DNA of 64,000 nucleotides. Source: Acidovorax sp. YS12 (GTDB taxonomy: Bacteria > Pseudomonadota > Gammaproteobacteria > Burkholderiales > Burkholderiaceae_C). The translations under genes and the position numbers were made by a program. The notes under the pieces were generated by a model. The model worked only from the letters and a program-made list of their open reading frames with translations, searched no databases and was not told the DNA's origin. How positions within the stretch are numbered: position 1 is the stretch's first letter; every line of letters starts with the position of its first letter. Positions 16,581-25,696 of the stretch are shown one piece after another. The stretch lies in the NCBI GenBank assembly GCA_021496925.1, contig CP053915.1, forward strand, positions 3,623,501 to 3,687,500. The letters are read 5' to 3'.

Positions 16581-17432
16581 TCAGCGAACCTGCCGCACCG
16601 CGAACGTCTCGGGCGGGTGCACGTAGGCCTCTTGCGCCTGGATGAGCTGCAGCTCGCGCGCGCCCGACTGGTGCGTCATCCGCAGCAGCGCGAACACGCT
16701 GGCGGTGGTGCGCGCCAGGGCCGTGGCGGCGCTGCCGGTGGTGCGGTAGTGGGCGGTGAACAGCGCCGCCGTCACGTCGCCCGAGCCATTGGCCTTGAAC
16801 GGCAGGTGGGGCGTGGCCACCAGCCAGGCGCCGTGGGCGTCGGCCGCCAGCATCTCCAGCGTGCCGGGCGCGCGCTCCGGGCGCTCCACGCTGGTCACCA
16901 GCACGGTGTGCGGGCCCATGGCCATCACGGCATCGACGGCCTGCAGGGTGGATGCGAGCGTGCTCGCCTCGCACCCGGCCAGGGTGCCGAGCTCGAACTG
17001 GTTGGGCGTTACCAGGTCGGCGGCGGGCACCACGCGCTCGCGCAGCAGCGCCGGAATGGCCGGGTTGACGAAGCAGCCGGATCGGGCGTTGCCCATCACC
17101 GGGTCGCAGGTGTAGCTGGCACGCGGGTTCAGCGCCTTGACGCGCGCCACGGCGTCGAGGATGGCGCCGGCAATGTCGGTGCCGCCCTGGTAGCCGCTGA
17201 GCACCACGTCCACCTGCGCCAGGGCGCCGCGCGCTTGCATGGCGTCGATGATGGCCGTCACCTCGCTGGCCGCGATGGCCGAGCCGCCCCAGGCGCCGTA
17301 GCCGGTGTGGTTGGAGAAGTTGACGGTGTGCACCGGCCAGACTTCGTGCCCCAGCCGCTGCAGCGGAAACACCGCCGCCGAGTTGCCGACGTGGCCGTAG
17401 GACACGTGGGATTGGATGGAGAGGATGTTCAC
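16581..17432 (-). CDS. pdxY: Pyridoxal kinase PdxY
   Basis: A 283-residue ribokinase-fold enzyme that phosphorylates pyridoxal in vitamin B6 salvage. The N-terminal MNILSIQSHVSYGHVGNSAA, the substrate-side NFSNHTGYGAWGG, YTCDPVMGNARSGCFV, TPNQFELGTLAG and the anion-hole/catalytic motif KANGSGDVTAALF (catalytic Asp) are all present. The length matches the PdxY/PdxK family. It is monocistronic here, convergent with the DUF4124-type gene. Confidence 0.92.
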   Translation of the reverse strand: MNILSIQSHVSYGHVGNSAAVFPLQRLGHEVWPVHTVNFSNHTGYGAWGGSAIAASEVTAIIDAMQARGALAQVDVVLSGYQGGTDIAGAILDAVARVKALNPRASYTCDPVMGNARSGCFVNPAIPALLRERVVPAADLVTPNQFELGTLAGCEASTLASTLQAVDAVMAMGPHTVLVTSVERPERAPGTLEMLAADAHGAWLVATPHLPFKANGSGDVTAALFTAHYRTTGSAATALARTTASVFALLRMTHQSGARELQLIQAQEAYVHPPETFAVRQVR

Positions 17433-17444
17433 GCCGGGGTCCAG

Positions 17445-17492
17445 TTGCTATTGAATGGGTAGCTGCAAGCGCTTGCCAGGTGGGCGTTTTAG
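17445..17492 (+). repeat. Dispersed intergenic repeat, copy 2 (degenerate)
   Basis: A diverged copy between pdxY and gatB, with TATTGAATGGGTAGCTGC followed by AAGCGCTTGCCAGG and GGCGTTTTA. It reaches the last bases of gatB. Confidence 0.5.
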
Positions 17493-18937
17493 CCCAGTTT
17501 GGCTTTCAACAGCTCGTTCACCTGGCCCGGGTTGGCCTTGCCCTTGCTGGCCTTCATGGCCTGGCCGACCAGCGCGTTGAACGCCTTGTCCTTGCCGGCC
17601 TTGTACTGCTCCACGTTCGCGGGGTTGGCGGCGATCACCTCGTCGATGATCTTCTCCAGCGCGCCGCTGTCGTTCATCTGCTTGAGGCCCTTGGCGTCGA
17701 TCACGGCGTCCACGTCGCTGCCTTCGCCGCTCCACAGCGCCTCGAACACCTGCTTGGCGGCGTTGTTGCTGATGGTGTTGTCGGTGATGCGGCCGATCAA
17801 TGCAGCGAGCTGGGCGCTGCTCACCTTGACCGCCTCCATGCCGATTTCCTCGGTGTTCAGGCGGCGCGAGATCTCGCCCATCACCCAGTTGCTGGCCAGC
17901 TTGGCCTGGCCGCAGGCGCGGGCGGTGTCCTCGAAGTAGGCGGCCATGGCCTGGCTTTGCGTCAGCGTGGTGGCGTCGTACTCGGGCAGGCCGTAGTCGG
18001 CCACGAAGCGCGCGGCCATGGCGCGCGGCAGCTCGGGCATGGCGGCCTTCACGCGCTCCACCCAGTCGGCGCCGATCACCAGCGGCGGCAGATCCGGGTC
18101 GGGGAAGTAGCGGTAGTCGGCCGCGTCTTCCTTGGTGCGCATGGCGCGGGTTTCGCCGGTGTCGGGGTCGAACAGCACGGTGGCCTGCTGGATGGCGCGG
18201 CCGTCCTCGATTTCCTCGATCTGCCAGCGGATCTCGTAGTCGATGGCGATCTGCATGTTCCTGAACGAGTTCAGGTTCTTGATCTCGCGGCGCGTGCCCA
18301 GCGGCGCGCCGGGTTTGCGCACCGAGACGTTGGCGTCGCAGCGGAACGAGCCTTCCTGCATGTTGCCGTCGCAGATGCCGATCCAGGTGACGATCTGGTG
18401 CAGCGCCTTGGCGTAGGCCACGGCCTCTTCGGTGGAGCGCATGTCGGGCTCGGTCACGATCTCCAGCAGCGGGGTGCCAGCGCGGTTCAGGTCGATGCCG
18501 CTCATGCCGTGGAATTCGTCGTGCAGCGACTTGCCGGCGTCTTCCTCCAGGTGGGCGCGCACCAGGCGCACGGTCTTCTTTTCGTCGCCGAGGTAGAAGC
18601 TGACTTCGCCGCCCTGCACCACCGGGATCTCGAACTGGCTGATCTGGTAGCCCTTGGGCAGGTCGGGGTAGAAGTAGTTCTTGCGCGCGAAGATGCTCTC
18701 GGGCGCGATGTGGGAGCCCAGCGCCAGGCCGAGCTTGATGGCGCAGGCCACGGCCTCGCGGTTCATCACCGGCAGCGCGCCGGGCAGGGCCAGGTCCACG
18801 GCGCAGGCCTGGGTGTTGGGCTCGGCGCCAAAGGCGGTGCTGGCGCGGCTGAAGATCTTGCTCTCGGTGGCGAGCTGGGCGTGCGTCTCGAAGCCGATGA
18901 CGACTTCGTAGCCCTGGATGAGGGATGGAGTGCTCAT
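17489..18937 (-). CDS. gatB: Asp-tRNA(Asn)/Glu-tRNA(Gln) amidotransferase subunit B
   Basis: A 482-residue subunit that binds the misacylated tRNA and activates its side chain in the GatCAB complex. Visible are VVIGFETHAQLATESKIFS, the zinc and catalytic core region up to LNRAGTPLLEIVTEPDM, YRYFPDPDLPPL and the C-terminal YqeY-like tail domain ending GQVNELLKAKLG. The protein appears intact. Its ATG overlaps the stop of the upstream ParA-like gene by four bases (ATGA), so its translation is coupled to an accessory gene rather than to gatA. Confidence 0.95.
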   Translation of the reverse strand: MSTPSLIQGYEVVIGFETHAQLATESKIFSRASTAFGAEPNTQACAVDLALPGALPVMNREAVACAIKLGLALGSHIAPESIFARKNYFYPDLPKGYQISQFEIPVVQGGEVSFYLGDEKKTVRLVRAHLEEDAGKSLHDEFHGMSGIDLNRAGTPLLEIVTEPDMRSTEEAVAYAKALHQIVTWIGICDGNMQEGSFRCDANVSVRKPGAPLGTRREIKNLNSFRNMQIAIDYEIRWQIEEIEDGRAIQQATVLFDPDTGETRAMRTKEDAADYRYFPDPDLPPLVIGADWVERVKAAMPELPRAMAARFVADYGLPEYDATTLTQSQAMAAYFEDTARACGQAKLASNWVMGEISRRLNTEEIGMEAVKVSSAQLAALIGRITDNTISNNAAKQVFEALWSGEGSDVDAVIDAKGLKQMNDSGALEKIIDEVIAANPANVEQYKAGKDKAFNALVGQAMKASKGKANPGQVNELLKAKLG

Positions 18938-19941
18938 GGGTGCAAATGTTGTAGCTGGGCCTTGTCCAGGATGTTCTGGGTCAGCGTTTGAAAATCGGTG
19001 TAGGCCGTGCGCACCGTGGTGATTTGGGAGCCGCTGACGCCGTCCGCGCTTTTGAGGTTGAACATGGGCTTGCGTGCTTCCTGGCTGATGGGAACGATGC
19101 TTTTGTAATGCCGGAGCAATGCCAGGCAGTAGGGGTCGTTCTCCACCTCCGGAACAGTGGGCGGATTTTCATTCAGTACGTAGGTTCGGTAGTCCTTGGG
19201 GATGCGGTCGATCCATTGGCGGTAAGCCCTGACCGGACGGTACAGCCGCTCCTGATGCTGCATGGCGACGTAGCCCAGCATGTTCATGTCGCCAGCGGGC
19301 AGTGCGTAGTCGGAAAAGGGCTTGTTGCGGCGCGTTTGCCACGATTTTTGCCAGGAGCGCAGCGAAGCGCCGATGTTCTGCAACCCCCGCAGCGAAAACA
19401 GATCGGCACCGAGGACGGCGATGATGTGATCGGTTCCCAGCAGTACGGAGCGATTGATGGCGCCCAGGTTGGGGCCGATGTCGAAGATTACGAGGTCGGC
19501 CTGGCATGACTGCGCGCTTTGCTGTGCGCAGCGCCAGAAGGCGGTCAGGATGTCCAACGCGCGCCCATAGGTGTCTTCGGAATCGGAGTTCGCGTTGTTC
19601 CACTGCTCGGACAACTGATCCTCGAAGGAGGACAGCAACAGATCGCCGACGAGCAGGTGAAGCCGGTCGTTGATGGCGGTGAGCTGCGGTGGCGCGTAGT
19701 CGCCCCTGCGTACCATGGGCTGTACGCTGCGATAGATGGTCGTGGTGTGCTGCGTGTCGTTCCACAGCTCTTCGAGCGTATCGTCGGGCAGGAAGGCTGC
19801 GCTGAGATTGGCCTGTGGATCGCAGTCCACCACCAGGACGCGAACGTCCAACTGCGCCAGCATGTGCGCGACGTGGTAAACCAACGTGGTTTTGCCGACG
19901 CCGCCTTTGTTGTTGAAGAAGGTGAAGGTGGGGATGTTCAT
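18934..19941 (-). CDS. ParA/MinD-like ATPase inserted between gatA and gatB
   Basis: A 335-residue ParA-superfamily P-loop ATPase. The deviant Walker A is FFNNKGGVGKTTL with signature Lys12 and Lys17. Walker A' is VVDCDPQANLS, and the Walker B region is DLVIFDIGPNLGAINRS. About 90 C-terminal residues (YVAMQHQERLYRPVRAYRQW onward) go beyond a minimal ParA. No ParB or parS-like partner is visible nearby, so plasmid or chromosome partitioning is unlikely. It overlaps both neighbours by four bases. Base composition is lower in GC than gatB (one sample line 33/60 against 46/60 by hand count). The gene looks horizontally acquired; its role is unknown. Confidence 0.85.
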   Translation of the reverse strand: MNIPTFTFFNNKGGVGKTTLVYHVAHMLAQLDVRVLVVDCDPQANLSAAFLPDDTLEELWNDTQHTTTIYRSVQPMVRRGDYAPPQLTAINDRLHLLVGDLLLSSFEDQLSEQWNNANSDSEDTYGRALDILTAFWRCAQQSAQSCQADLVIFDIGPNLGAINRSVLLGTDHIIAVLGADLFSLRGLQNIGASLRSWQKSWQTRRNKPFSDYALPAGDMNMLGYVAMQHQERLYRPVRAYRQWIDRIPKDYRTYVLNENPPTVPEVENDPYCLALLRHYKSIVPISQEARKPMFNLKSADGVSGSQITTVRTAYTDFQTLTQNILDKAQLQHLHP

Positions 19942-21143
19942 GCCTGAACCCGGGGAATGGTGGCAACCACCATGGTCTGGCTTGGTTCGAACCGGGGTTC
20001 GCCATTGCCGTTGTCGGCGAGGAGCTTTCGGGCATTCTGGATGCCGAACCCGAATTTTTGTACGAACTTCAGGTTGAACAACACCTCTGCCACCACAGGG
20101 TTCCGGTAGTCCGTGGCATAGGGTTTGCCGAAATTGTCCACGGTCACCGCGCCGTAGGGGCCGCCGGGGTTGGCAATTTCGATGCGGTCGTCAAACCAGT
20201 ACACCCGCACGGGCGCATTGGTGCCTTCGTAGTTGCGATGCAGGATGGCATTGCGGAAAAGCTGCTGCAAGGCCGCCAGTGGATAGTCGGCCTGGCGGCG
20301 TTCGCGATCCTGCCCGGTAATGTGCACGGCGGTCTGGATATGGGCCTTGAAAATCGCCTCGGTGCCGTTGATGACATCCTCCAGATTGCCGGTGATGCGT
20401 TTTTCGTCCACGATGTCGCCGCCATGCTCGATACCGGCATAGCGGATGAACTGCACATAGGCGCCCGCCAGCCAATCCTGGGGGGACAGCGCGGTGGTCA
20501 AAAGGCCTGCGACGGTGGGAATGACCGGCGCCATGCCAATGGCCATGCGCGTGGCGACAAGCCGCTCTTCCCATGTCCGTCCGTTGGCGTCCAGCATGTC
20601 CTGCGCGACGGCCTGTGGCAGATAGGTCGATTCGAAATAGGTGCGATTGAGATCCCTGAGCGATGCCTGTGGCACGCCCTCGCTGTCAAATGACCGGCCG
20701 CTGGCGGCACGGCGCCGTTCAGCCAGCAGCCGTTCGTCTTCCTTGCTGGCCAATTGGGTGGAGGCGGCCATGCGCACCCAGATACGCCCGTCATAGGCCA
20801 CGGGCGGCAGGGACGAGGGGGCGACAACCAGCGCAATGAGTGCCTTGCCCTCGTGCATGATCTGGCGCACGGTCAGGCTGGGCAGCGGCTGGATTTTCCC
20901 TTCCGCCTTGATTTGGTCGATTTTTTGCAGCAGCGTGTCGGTAGCGTCCAGGCCTGCAACCCGTCCATCGTCGGCGATGCCTAGCCACAAGAGCCCTGGC
21001 TTGCGCGTGTTTGCTAGGTCATTGGCGAATGCGCAGAGGGTCTTGCAAATCTTGTCCTTGTCGGAAAAGGAAGCCTTTCGCTCCAGGCCGGCGGATTCTG
21101 GCGCCGATACCAATGAGGCAAGCTGGTCGTCGGTGTAGGACAC
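19938..21143 (-). CDS. AlbA_2 / RecG-C-like HATPase protein inserted between gatA and gatB
   Basis: A 401-residue protein of the 'putative DNA-binding domain plus ATPase' (AlbA_2/Schlafen-like) type. Residues about 18-130 form the AlbA_2 domain (LERKASFSDKDKICKTLCAF, then GLLWLGIADDGRVAGLD and RIWVRMAAST). Residues 294-330 hold the HATPase-like motif LFRNAILHRNYEG plus DDRIEIANPGGP. Residues 347-375 hold RNPVVAEVLFNLKFVQKFGFG. Such proteins occur as regulators and in defence islands. The GTG start at 21143 lies 11 bases after the gatA stop. It overlaps the ParA-like gene by four bases, so the two are a translationally coupled pair. Function unknown. Confidence 0.8.
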   Translation of the reverse strand: MSYTDDQLASLVSAPESAGLERKASFSDKDKICKTLCAFANDLANTRKPGLLWLGIADDGRVAGLDATDTLLQKIDQIKAEGKIQPLPSLTVRQIMHEGKALIALVVAPSSLPPVAYDGRIWVRMAASTQLASKEDERLLAERRRAASGRSFDSEGVPQASLRDLNRTYFESTYLPQAVAQDMLDANGRTWEERLVATRMAIGMAPVIPTVAGLLTTALSPQDWLAGAYVQFIRYAGIEHGGDIVDEKRITGNLEDVINGTEAIFKAHIQTAVHITGQDRERRQADYPLAALQQLFRNAILHRNYEGTNAPVRVYWFDDRIEIANPGGPYGAVTVDNFGKPYATDYRNPVVAEVLFNLKFVQKFGFGIQNARKLLADNGNGEPRFEPSQTMVVATIPRVQA

Positions 21144-21154
21144 GGGCTGTTCTT

Positions 21155-22645
21155 TCAAACAGGGCTGCGCTGGTGCCAGTCCGTGGTTTGCTGCAGCCGG
21201 TGCGCGGCATTGAGCAGCCGCGCCTCGCCGAAGTAGTTGCCGATGAGCTGCAGCCCCACGGGCAGGTTGCCTGCGCCGAAGCCCACGGGCACGCTCATGC
21301 CCGGCAGGCCGGCGAGCGAGGCGGGCAGGGTGTAGATGTCGGCCAGGTAGTTGGTTACCGGGTCGGTGTGGCTGCCGAGCTGCCAGGCGGTGGTGGGCGC
21401 CACGGGGCCGGCGATCAGGTCGCACTGCTGGAAGGCGGCCTGGAAGTCGTCGGCGATCATGCGGCGGATCTTCTGCGCCTGCAGGTAGTAGGCGTCGTAG
21501 TAGCCCTCGGACAGCACGTAGGTGCCGATCATGATGCGGCGCTTGACCTCGTCGCCAAAGCCTTCGGCGCGGGTCTTCTTGTACATGTCGAGCAGGTCGG
21601 AATACTGATTGGCGCGGTGGCCGTAGCGCACGCCGTCGAAGCGCGACAGGTTGGACGATGCCTCGGCCGGCGCCAGGATGTAGTACACCGGCACCGACAG
21701 CTCGGTGCGCGGCAGCGCGATGGGCACGAGCCGGGCGCCGAGCTTCTCGTATTCCTTCAGCGCGGCATCGACGGCGGCGCGCACGTCGTCGGCCAGGCCC
21801 TCGCCGAAGAACTCGGCCGGCACGCCGATGCGCAGGCCGTCCAGGCCGTCGTTCAGCGCGCGGCCGAAGTCCTCGGCCGGGCGGTCCAGGCTGGTGGAGT
21901 CGCGGTCCGGGTCGGGGCCGCACATGGCCGAGAGCAGCAGCGCGCAGTCCTCAGCCGAGCGGGCCATGGGGCCGGCCTGGTCCAGGCTGGAGGCGAAGGC
22001 GATCATGCCGTAGCGGCTGGCGCGCCCGTAGGTCGGCTTGATGCCGGTGATGCCGCAGAACGATGCGGGCTGGCGGATCGAGCCGCCGGTGTCGGTGCCG
22101 GTGACGGCGGGCGCCAGGCGCGCGGCCACGGCCACGGCCGAGCCGCCCGAGGAGCCGCCGGGCACGCGCGTGGTGTCCCAGGGGTTGCGCACGGGTTGCG
22201 GCGCGTCGAAGCCCACGGGGGCCGCGGCGGAGTTCTCGTTGGTGCCGCCCATGGCGAATTCGTCGCAGTTGAGCTTGCCCAGCGTCACGCAGCCGGCTTC
22301 GGCCAGCCTGGCCACCACGGTGGCGTCGAACGGCGAGCGGTAGCCCGCCAGCATGCGGCTGGCGGCGGTGGTGGGAAAGTCGCGCGTGACGAAGATGTCC
22401 TTGTGCGCGATCGGCACGCCCGCCAGCGGCGCGGCGGTGCCGGCGGCGAGCGCCGCGTCCTGCGCGCGCGCCTGGGCCAGCGTAGCGTCTTCGTCGATGG
22501 CCACGTAGGCGCCCAGGGCCTGGTGCTGCCTGGCGCGGTTCAGGAAGTGCTGGGCCGCCTCGGCGGCGCTCACCTGCTTGGCGCGCAGCGCGGCCGCGAG
22601 CTGGGCCACGCCCAGGTCATGCAGTGCAGTGGAAGTCATGCTCAT
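21155..22645 (-). CDS. gatA: Asp-tRNA(Asn)/Glu-tRNA(Gln) amidotransferase subunit A
   Basis: A 496-residue amidase-signature enzyme that releases ammonia from glutamine for GatB. The Ser-cis-Ser-Lys triad is present: Lys82 in GVPIAHKDIF, a Ser of GGSSGGSA (165/166) and Ser189 in DTGGSIRQPASFCG. The C terminus ends normally (AHRLQQTTDWHQRSPV), so the accessory genes that follow did not truncate it. It overlaps gatC by four bases. Confidence 0.95.
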   Translation of the reverse strand: MSMTSTALHDLGVAQLAAALRAKQVSAAEAAQHFLNRARQHQALGAYVAIDEDATLAQARAQDAALAAGTAAPLAGVPIAHKDIFVTRDFPTTAASRMLAGYRSPFDATVVARLAEAGCVTLGKLNCDEFAMGGTNENSAAAPVGFDAPQPVRNPWDTTRVPGGSSGGSAVAVAARLAPAVTGTDTGGSIRQPASFCGITGIKPTYGRASRYGMIAFASSLDQAGPMARSAEDCALLLSAMCGPDPDRDSTSLDRPAEDFGRALNDGLDGLRIGVPAEFFGEGLADDVRAAVDAALKEYEKLGARLVPIALPRTELSVPVYYILAPAEASSNLSRFDGVRYGHRANQYSDLLDMYKKTRAEGFGDEVKRRIMIGTYVLSEGYYDAYYLQAQKIRRMIADDFQAAFQQCDLIAGPVAPTTAWQLGSHTDPVTNYLADIYTLPASLAGLPGMSVPVGFGAGNLPVGLQLIGNYFGEARLLNAAHRLQQTTDWHQRSPV

Positions 22646-22941
22646 TCGATCACCTTCGGCACGAGGAACAGCCCGCGCTCGACGGCGGGGGCGCTTTGCT
22701 GGTTGGCTTCGCGCTGGTTGGGCTCGCTGGCGACGTCGTCGCGCAGGCGCAGCTGCACCGGCTCGATGGCCGCCACGGGGTGCGGCAGGGGCTTGATGCC
22801 GGTGGTGTCGACGGCCCGCATTTTTTCCACGATGCCGAAAAAGCCGTTGAGCTGCGTGAGCATGCGCTCACCTTCAGACTCGGACAGCTCCAGCCGCGCC
22901 AGGTGGGCGATGCGCGCGATGTCCTGGGGAGTCAGTGCCAT
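22642..22941 (-). CDS. gatC: Asp-tRNA(Asn)/Glu-tRNA(Gln) amidotransferase subunit C
   Basis: A 99-residue subunit that wraps around GatA and stabilises the GatCAB complex. Characteristic features are the N-terminal LTPQDIARIAHLARLELSES, LNGFFGIVEKMRAVDTTGI and the C-terminal APAVERGLFLVPKVIE. It is the first gene of the operon and is divergent from mreB. Confidence 0.93.
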   Translation of the reverse strand: MALTPQDIARIAHLARLELSESEGERMLTQLNGFFGIVEKMRAVDTTGIKPLPHPVAAIEPVQLRLRDDVASEPNQREANQQSAPAVERGLFLVPKVIE

Positions 22942-23159
22942 AGGATGAAAAATCAGGGGGGAAAGTCTAGATGTAAAAGCTGTGTCCCGCCCCGGTGGAG
23001 CGGGAGTTATTCACAGGGGATGCGGTATTATCCCGGCTTTGCCGCATTGCCCCTGCATGCGTCGGCATTTGCGCGGAAAAAGCTCCCAAAACACCCCCTA
23101 TTCCTAACCCCGGCGACGGCCCAGCCGGTGCGCGAGCCGTGCCCCAGAGGACTTTTTGC

Positions 23160-24203
23160 ATGTTCGGTTCCTTCCGTCGGTACTTCTCCACCGACCTCGC
23201 CATTGACCTTGGCACCGCCAACACCCTGATCTTTGCCCGCGACAAGGGCATCGTGCTCGACGAACCCTCGGTCGTCGCCATCCGCCACGAGGGCGGCCCG
23301 CACGGCAAGAAAGTCATCCAGGCCGTGGGCCACGAGGCCAAGGCCATGCTCGGCAAGGTGCCCGGCAACATCGAGGCCATCCGCCCGATGAAGGACGGCG
23401 TGATCGCCGACTTTGTCATCACCGAGCAGATGATCAAGCAGTTCATCAAGATGGTGCACCCGCGCTCGCTGCTCACGCCCAGCCCGCGCATCATCATCTG
23501 CGTGCCCTGCGGCTCGACCCAGGTCGAGCGCCGCGCCATCAAGGACGCGGCCGAGGCCGCCGGCGCCACCGCCGTCTATCTGATCGAGGAGCCCATGGCC
23601 GCCGGCATCGGTGCTGGCCTGCCGGTGAGCGAGGCCTCGGGCTCGATGGTGGTGGACATCGGCGGCGGCACCACCGAGGTCGGCGTGATCTCGCTCGGCG
23701 GCATGGTCTACAAGGGCAGCGTGCGCGTGGGCGGCGACAAGTTCGACGAGAGCATCATCAACTACATCCGCCGCAACTACGGCATGCTGATCGGCGAGCC
23801 CACGGCCGAATCCATCAAGAAGAACATCGGCTCGGCCTTCCCCGGCTCCGAAGTCAAGGAGATGGAAGTCAAGGGCCGCAACCTTTCCGAAGGCGTGCCG
23901 CGCAGCTTCACCATTTCTTCCAACGAAGTGCTGGAAGCGCTGACCGAGCCGCTGAACCAGATCGTCTCTGCCGTGAAGAACGCGCTGGAGCAAACCCCGC
24001 CCGAACTCGGCGCCGACATCGCGGAGCGCGGCATGATGCTCACCGGCGGCGGCGCGCTCCTGCGCGACCTGGACCGCCTGCTGGCCGAGGAAACCGGCCT
24101 GCCGGTGCTGGTGGCCGAGGAGCCGCTGACCTGCGTGGTGCGCGGCTGCGGCATGGCGCTGGACAGCCTGGACCGCCAGGGCAGCATCTTCACCAGCGAC
24201 TGA
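23160..24203 (+). CDS. mreB: Rod shape-determining protein MreB
   Basis: A 347-residue bacterial actin that organises cell-wall elongation at the inner membrane. The phosphate 1 motif IDLGTANTL follows the amphipathic N terminus MFGSFRRYFST. VDIGGGTTEVGV (phosphate 2), LTGGGALLRDLD (adenosine) and the Pro-rich IIICVPCGSTQVERRA are all present. The frame is open upstream, but the ATG at 23160 with AGAGG nine bases before it gives the canonical protein. It is the first gene of mreB-mreC-mreD-mrdA. Confidence 0.96.
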   Translation: MFGSFRRYFSTDLAIDLGTANTLIFARDKGIVLDEPSVVAIRHEGGPHGKKVIQAVGHEAKAMLGKVPGNIEAIRPMKDGVIADFVITEQMIKQFIKMVHPRSLLTPSPRIIICVPCGSTQVERRAIKDAAEAAGATAVYLIEEPMAAGIGAGLPVSEASGSMVVDIGGGTTEVGVISLGGMVYKGSVRVGGDKFDESIINYIRRNYGMLIGEPTAESIKKNIGSAFPGSEVKEMEVKGRNLSEGVPRSFTISSNEVLEALTEPLNQIVSAVKNALEQTPPELGADIAERGMMLTGGGALLRDLDRLLAEETGLPVLVAEEPLTCVVRGCGMALDSLDRQGSIFTSD

Positions 24204-24227
24204 AACACCTTCTGAGCGCGTTCGCCC

Positions 24228-25151
24228 ATGGCCCTTGGCACCCTGGAGCGCAGTGCGCCCTCGTTCTTCAAGCAGGGCCCGTCGGCGCTGTCGCGCTGGG
24301 CCGTGTACGGCGCGCTGGCGCTGTTCCTCATGGTGGCCGACGCGCGCTTTCACCTGACCGACCCGCTGCGCAAGGCCGTCGGGGTGGTGCTCTATCCGGT
24401 GCAGTGGCTGATGCTGCAGCCGGTGGAGCTGATCGGCCGGGGCGCGGGCTACTTCGAGGCGCTGCAGCGCGCCCAGCAGGAGGCCCAGCAGGCGCGCGAG
24501 CGCATGGTGCAGCTGGCGCAGCGCGCCAACCAAGCCGAGGAGCTGCTGCAGGAAAACGCCCAGCTGCGCCAGCTGCTGGCGCTGCGCGAGCGCCTGGCGC
24601 CGCCCTCGCAGGCGGCGCAGGTGGTGTACGACGCCGCCGACCCGTACACGCGCCGTGTGGTGGTCGATAAAGGCCAGGTGGCCGGCGTCGAGCTGGGCTC
24701 CCCGGTGCTCGACGAACTCGGCGTGCTGGGCCAGGTCACGCGCGTGCTGCCCTTCGTCAGCGAAGTCACGCTGCTGGTGGACCGCGACCAGGCCATTCCC
24801 GTGCTCAACCCGCGCACCGGCGCGCGCAGCGTGGCCTACGGCGACCCGGTGGCGGGCCACGGTGGCAGCATGGAGCTGCGCTTCATGCCCAGCAACGCCG
24901 ACGTGCAGGAGGGCGACCTGCTCACCACCAGCGGCGTCGATGGCCTGTACCCGCCGGGCCTGCCCGTGGCGCGCGTGCGCCGCGTGGACCGGCGCGCCGA
25001 CTCGGCCTTCACCCGCATCTATTGCGACCCCGTGGCCCAGGTGCATGGCGCGCGCCACGTGCTGCTGCTGCAGCCGCTGGCGGGGCTGAAGCCCGAGCGC
25101 CCCGAGCCCGCGCCGGCCCCGGCGCCCGCGCGCAAGGGCGCGCGCAAATGA
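24228..25151 (+). CDS. mreC: Rod shape-determining protein MreC
   Basis: A 307-residue periplasmic scaffold protein with one N-terminal membrane helix (WAVYGALALFLMVAD, about residues 24-40). A coiled coil follows at about 75-125 (LQRAQQEAQQARERMVQLAQ), then the beta-barrel domain (VVVDKGQVAGVELGSPVLDE onward). A Pro/Ala-rich basic tail ends it. It links MreB to PBP2 and MreD. Confidence 0.94.
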   Translation: MALGTLERSAPSFFKQGPSALSRWAVYGALALFLMVADARFHLTDPLRKAVGVVLYPVQWLMLQPVELIGRGAGYFEALQRAQQEAQQARERMVQLAQRANQAEELLQENAQLRQLLALRERLAPPSQAAQVVYDAADPYTRRVVVDKGQVAGVELGSPVLDELGVLGQVTRVLPFVSEVTLLVDRDQAIPVLNPRTGARSVAYGDPVAGHGGSMELRFMPSNADVQEGDLLTTSGVDGLYPPGLPVARVRRVDRRADSAFTRIYCDPVAQVHGARHVLLLQPLAGLKPERPEPAPAPAPARKGARK

Positions 25152-25173
25152 AGGCCATGAAGGAGTTGTCCGC

Positions 25174-25692
25174 ATGATGATGCCGCGCGGCCAGGAGCTG
25201 CTGCAGCCGGTCAACCCGGCGTTCATCGTCGTCAGCCTGCTGGCGGCGCTGGCCATCAACCTGCTGCCGCTGGGGCGCGTGGTGTGGCTGCCCGACATGG
25301 TGCTGCTGCTGCTCGCCTTCTGGGGCGTGCACCAGCCGCTGCGCGTGGGCATGGGCATCGCCTTCGTGCTCGGGCTGTGTATGGACGTGCACCAGTCGGC
25401 CCTGCTGGGCCAGCATGCGCTGGCCTACGCCACGCTGATGCTGGGCACCAGCCTGATCCACCGGCGCCTGGCCTGGCTGGGCCTGTGGGAGCAGGCGCTG
25501 CAGATGCTGCCGCTGCTGGCGGCGGCCCATGCCGTGGCGCTGCTGGTGCGCATGGCCTCGGGCGGCATCTTCCCGGGCCTGGGGCTGCTGGCCGCGCCGC
25601 TGATCGAGACGCTGCTGTGGCCGCTGGCCAGCTGGGTCCTGCTGGCGCCGCAGCGCCGCCCGCCCGACCGCGACGAGAACCGTCCCTTGTGA
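25174..25692 (+). CDS. mreD: Rod shape-determining protein MreD
   Basis: A 172-residue inner-membrane protein with five or six hydrophobic segments, beginning VNPAFIVVSLLAALAINLLP and including MVLLLLAFWGV and IAFVLGLCMDVHQSALLGQH, which is the conserved MreD region. The start is one of three consecutive ATG codons; AAGGAG at 25157-25162 precedes them. It lies between mreC and mrdA, as usual. Confidence 0.92.
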   Translation: MMMPRGQELLQPVNPAFIVVSLLAALAINLLPLGRVVWLPDMVLLLLAFWGVHQPLRVGMGIAFVLGLCMDVHQSALLGQHALAYATLMLGTSLIHRRLAWLGLWEQALQMLPLLAAAHAVALLVRMASGGIFPGLGLLAAPLIETLLWPLASWVLLAPQRRPPDRDENRPL

Positions 25693-25696
25693 AGCA

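Noticed and set aside
18934..19941. ParA-like gene as a sign of a plasmid or chromosome partition locus
   Set aside because: There is no ParB or centromere-like repeat, and the neighbours are gatA and gatB.
23007..23015. TTATTCACA, one mismatch from a DnaA box, upstream of mreB
   Set aside because: It is a single site with no cluster, no AT-rich region and no dnaA or dnaN nearby, so it is not evidence for an origin.
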